In this document: piece by piece, positions 62,936-64,000 of the stretch
How positions within the stretch are numbered: position 1 is the stretch's first letter
Layout: each line of letters opens with the position of its first letter
Assembly: GCA_034408745.1 (NCBI GenBank)
Contig: JAWXCM010000206.1
Span: 8,671 to 72,670, forward strand
Length of the DNA stretch: 64,000 nt
DNA from: JAWXCM01 sp034408745
Lineage (GTDB): Bacteria; Acidobacteriota; Terriglobia; Bryobacterales; Bryobacteraceae
Direction: 5' to 3'
The notes under the pieces: model-generated
What the model was told of the DNA's origin: nothing
Database searches by the model: none
What the model saw: the letters and a program-made list of their open reading frames with translations, nothing else
Made by a program: the position numbers and the translations under genes

Positions 62936-63199
62936 CGACCAAAAGCCCTGCTCAGGTCCAGATCGGTCCGGTGGACTTCTTTGTACTGGGTTCGACCTTG
63001 TACAGCGAATAGTAACCGTTTCTTTTTTACGGCACTATTAATAGATTGTGATTATCTGGATAGTCTGACGTGGTTTCTAACTGACGGCGGAGAAACATTT
63101 ATCGCAAAAAAAATGAACGCTGGTTAGTATAATCGTTGCGATTCTTATCGTTTTGGGAGCATACTCGCTACAGAAATTCGTTTCAACAGGAGGAACTCG
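62936..63199. other. AT-rich region upstream of PEP-CTERM pseudogene
   Basis: 264 bases, clearly more AT-rich than surroundings (about 63010-63150), with the 8-base A run near 63106 and a TATAAT at 63128-63133 that could be a -10. AGGAGG at 63189-63194 is a strong ribosome site for the ATG at 63200. No gene seen. Confidence 0.5.
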
Positions 63200-63681
63200 A
63201 TGATTGGCAGGTGCTTATGCATCCTTACCGTGCTGATCCTCGCCCCGGCAGGCCTGCGCGCGACCATTGTCGCAGACAAGCCGCCGCTTGTACTCAAAAG
63301 TGGAGACTTCACCGGGGGCATGGTTTTCCGCAACGACGTTTGCAATGGAGATGACTGTACCGTCAAGACAGTTCATGCAGACCTGTACACGAGAGATGCT
63401 TTGGGGTTTAACCTCACTGTCGTGCTCGTGGGACAAGCCAGCATGGAACGGCGGGACCGTCGCCGGGAATGCCTCTAAAAGTTATTTCTTCACAGGGACA
63501 TATACCGCCAGCCCGTTCTTCGTCCCTGCTTATTCATTGAGATACACAGTCAATTACCAGTGCGAAGATGGGTCGAACGGAACAGAACAGACGCCCGAAC
63601 CCGGCACCCATCGCCCTGCTCCTCGGAGGGATTGCAGTCCTGGGCTGCTACCGTAAATACCGACCGATTGTACCAGTCTGA
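63200..63681 (+). pseudogene. PEP-CTERM protein gene with two frameshifts
   Basis: Starts with a strong ribosome site and signal peptide (CLCILTVLILAPAGLRA), then TIVADKPPLVLKSGDFTGGM and TVKTVHADLYTRDALGFNLT. Near 63425-63440 the frame shifts to WDKPAWNGGTVAGNASKSYF, FTGTYTASPFFVPAYSLRYT, NGTEQTPEPGT, and near 63604 it shifts again to IALLLGGIAVLGCYRKYRP, ending at TGA 63679-63681. Joined together this is a normal small PEP-CTERM protein of about 160 aa with a complete TPEPGT-hydrophobic-basic sorting tail. Two frameshifts argue for a pseudogene, unless they are assembly errors. Confidence 0.75.
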
Positions 63682-63795
63682 CCGAGGTGTAAAGTGGTGC
63701 GAGCCCCGCTCCACCGCCCTGCACAAAGTCTTCATCCTCGACAACGCCGAAGCCCCCACTACGGAACCGAAGCCACCATCGAGCGCGAACTACTA
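63682..63795. other. Right-hand part of the segment splitting the hydrolase gene
   Basis: 114 bases without an assignable gene. A plus-strand frame reads STALHKVFILDNAEAP then stops at TAA 63792-63794; I cannot link it to a family. Confidence 0.3.
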
Positions 63796-64000
63796 ATTAG
63801 CAGGGCGGGTCCGGCGCGGGCGGAATCGGCGAGCAGCAGTGGCCAGAACGATGGCGAACTCGAGACGCAGGCCTGGGCGAGGGGGATGAGGTTCGACGCG
63901 ATGGTACGGCGGCGGAGATCGATTGCTGGCGCCGCCAGCACCATACGGTGGACTCGGCCGGGCTCCATGGCGGCGAGCATCGCACAGATCAGGCCTCCGG
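63796..64000 (-). pseudogene. N-terminal/middle part of the disrupted alpha/beta hydrolase
   Basis: The frame enters from the right edge as GGLICAMLAAMEPGRVHRMV, LAAPAIDLRRRTIASNLIPL and ADSARAGPALL, then loses similarity at about 63796. GGLICAMLA follows the position of the nucleophile Ser (G-x-S-x-G-G) in this family. With the fragment at 62745-62935 it makes an almost continuous hydrolase lacking about 20-25 residues, interrupted by about 860 bases. The real 5' end lies beyond the window. Confidence 0.72.

Noticed and set aside
1..64000. CRISPR arrays, rRNA genes, insertion sequences with transposases, origin of replication
   Set aside because: No regularly spaced repeats, no rRNA-like sequence, no transposase or integrase frames and no DnaA-box cluster were recognised.

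Overview
GC-rich, tightly packed DNA from an Acidobacterium, most likely Bryobacterales / Candidatus Solibacter-like. The main evidence is a secreted protein ending in the Solibacter-type C-terminal domain (TIGR03437-like), together with very large TonB-dependent receptors carrying an N-terminal carboxypeptidase-regulatory-like domain, many membrane Ser/Thr kinases with TolB/PD40 propellers, PEP-CTERM proteins and YVTN propellers. All calls come from reading the sequence; no database search was run.

Left end to 14.1 kb: an operon of six receptor-like Ser/Thr protein kinases read leftward (five complete, the last running off the window), with overlapping or nearly abutting stops and starts. 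The kinase halves are almost copies of each other while the extracytoplasmic halves differ, which suggests an expanded sensor family. 14.2-16.2 kb: a CHRD/Solibacter-C-terminal secreted protein with a clear terminator. 16.6-23.0 kb: copper handling, with a CusB-like adaptor, a CusA pump and a convergent Tat-exported multicopper oxidase. 23.3-24.4 kb: a decayed TonB receptor beside a tRNA 3'-end-like scar.

24.4-39.6 kb: carbohydrate use. A glucosidase and an SDR dehydrogenase form an operon; a CE6-like esterase, a SusC-like TonB receptor and a divergent GH127 beta-L-arabinofuranosidase form a plausible plant-polymer locus. A heparinase-like secreted protein, YbjQ, a DUF5916 barrel protein and an orphan HicB-like protein follow. 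39.6-44.1 kb: an ABC-F ATPase, a YVTN propeller, a secreted unknown and a GNAT acetyltransferase.

44.1-46.2 kb: a graveyard of gene fragments (sulfatase, TonB receptor, regulator-like, terminase-like tail) around an intact selC tRNA-Sec. 46.2-54.2 kb: a membrane glycosyltransferase, an NtrC-type regulator, a PEP-CTERM protein convergent with a BON protein, an AlkZ-like winged-helix protein and a two-gene HTH / ParA-like module. 54.2-59.3 kb: a six-gene leftward operon: YnjBCD-like ABC importer (two separate permeases), a radical SAM/SPASM enzyme and a small secreted protein. 59.5-64.0 kb: a CheR fragment, an acetamidase-esterase fusion, and an alpha/beta hydrolase gene split by a segment carrying a frameshifted PEP-CTERM gene.

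The most distinctive items are the coupled kinase array, the YnjBCD + radical SAM operon, the HTH/ParA pair and the amidase-esterase fusion.
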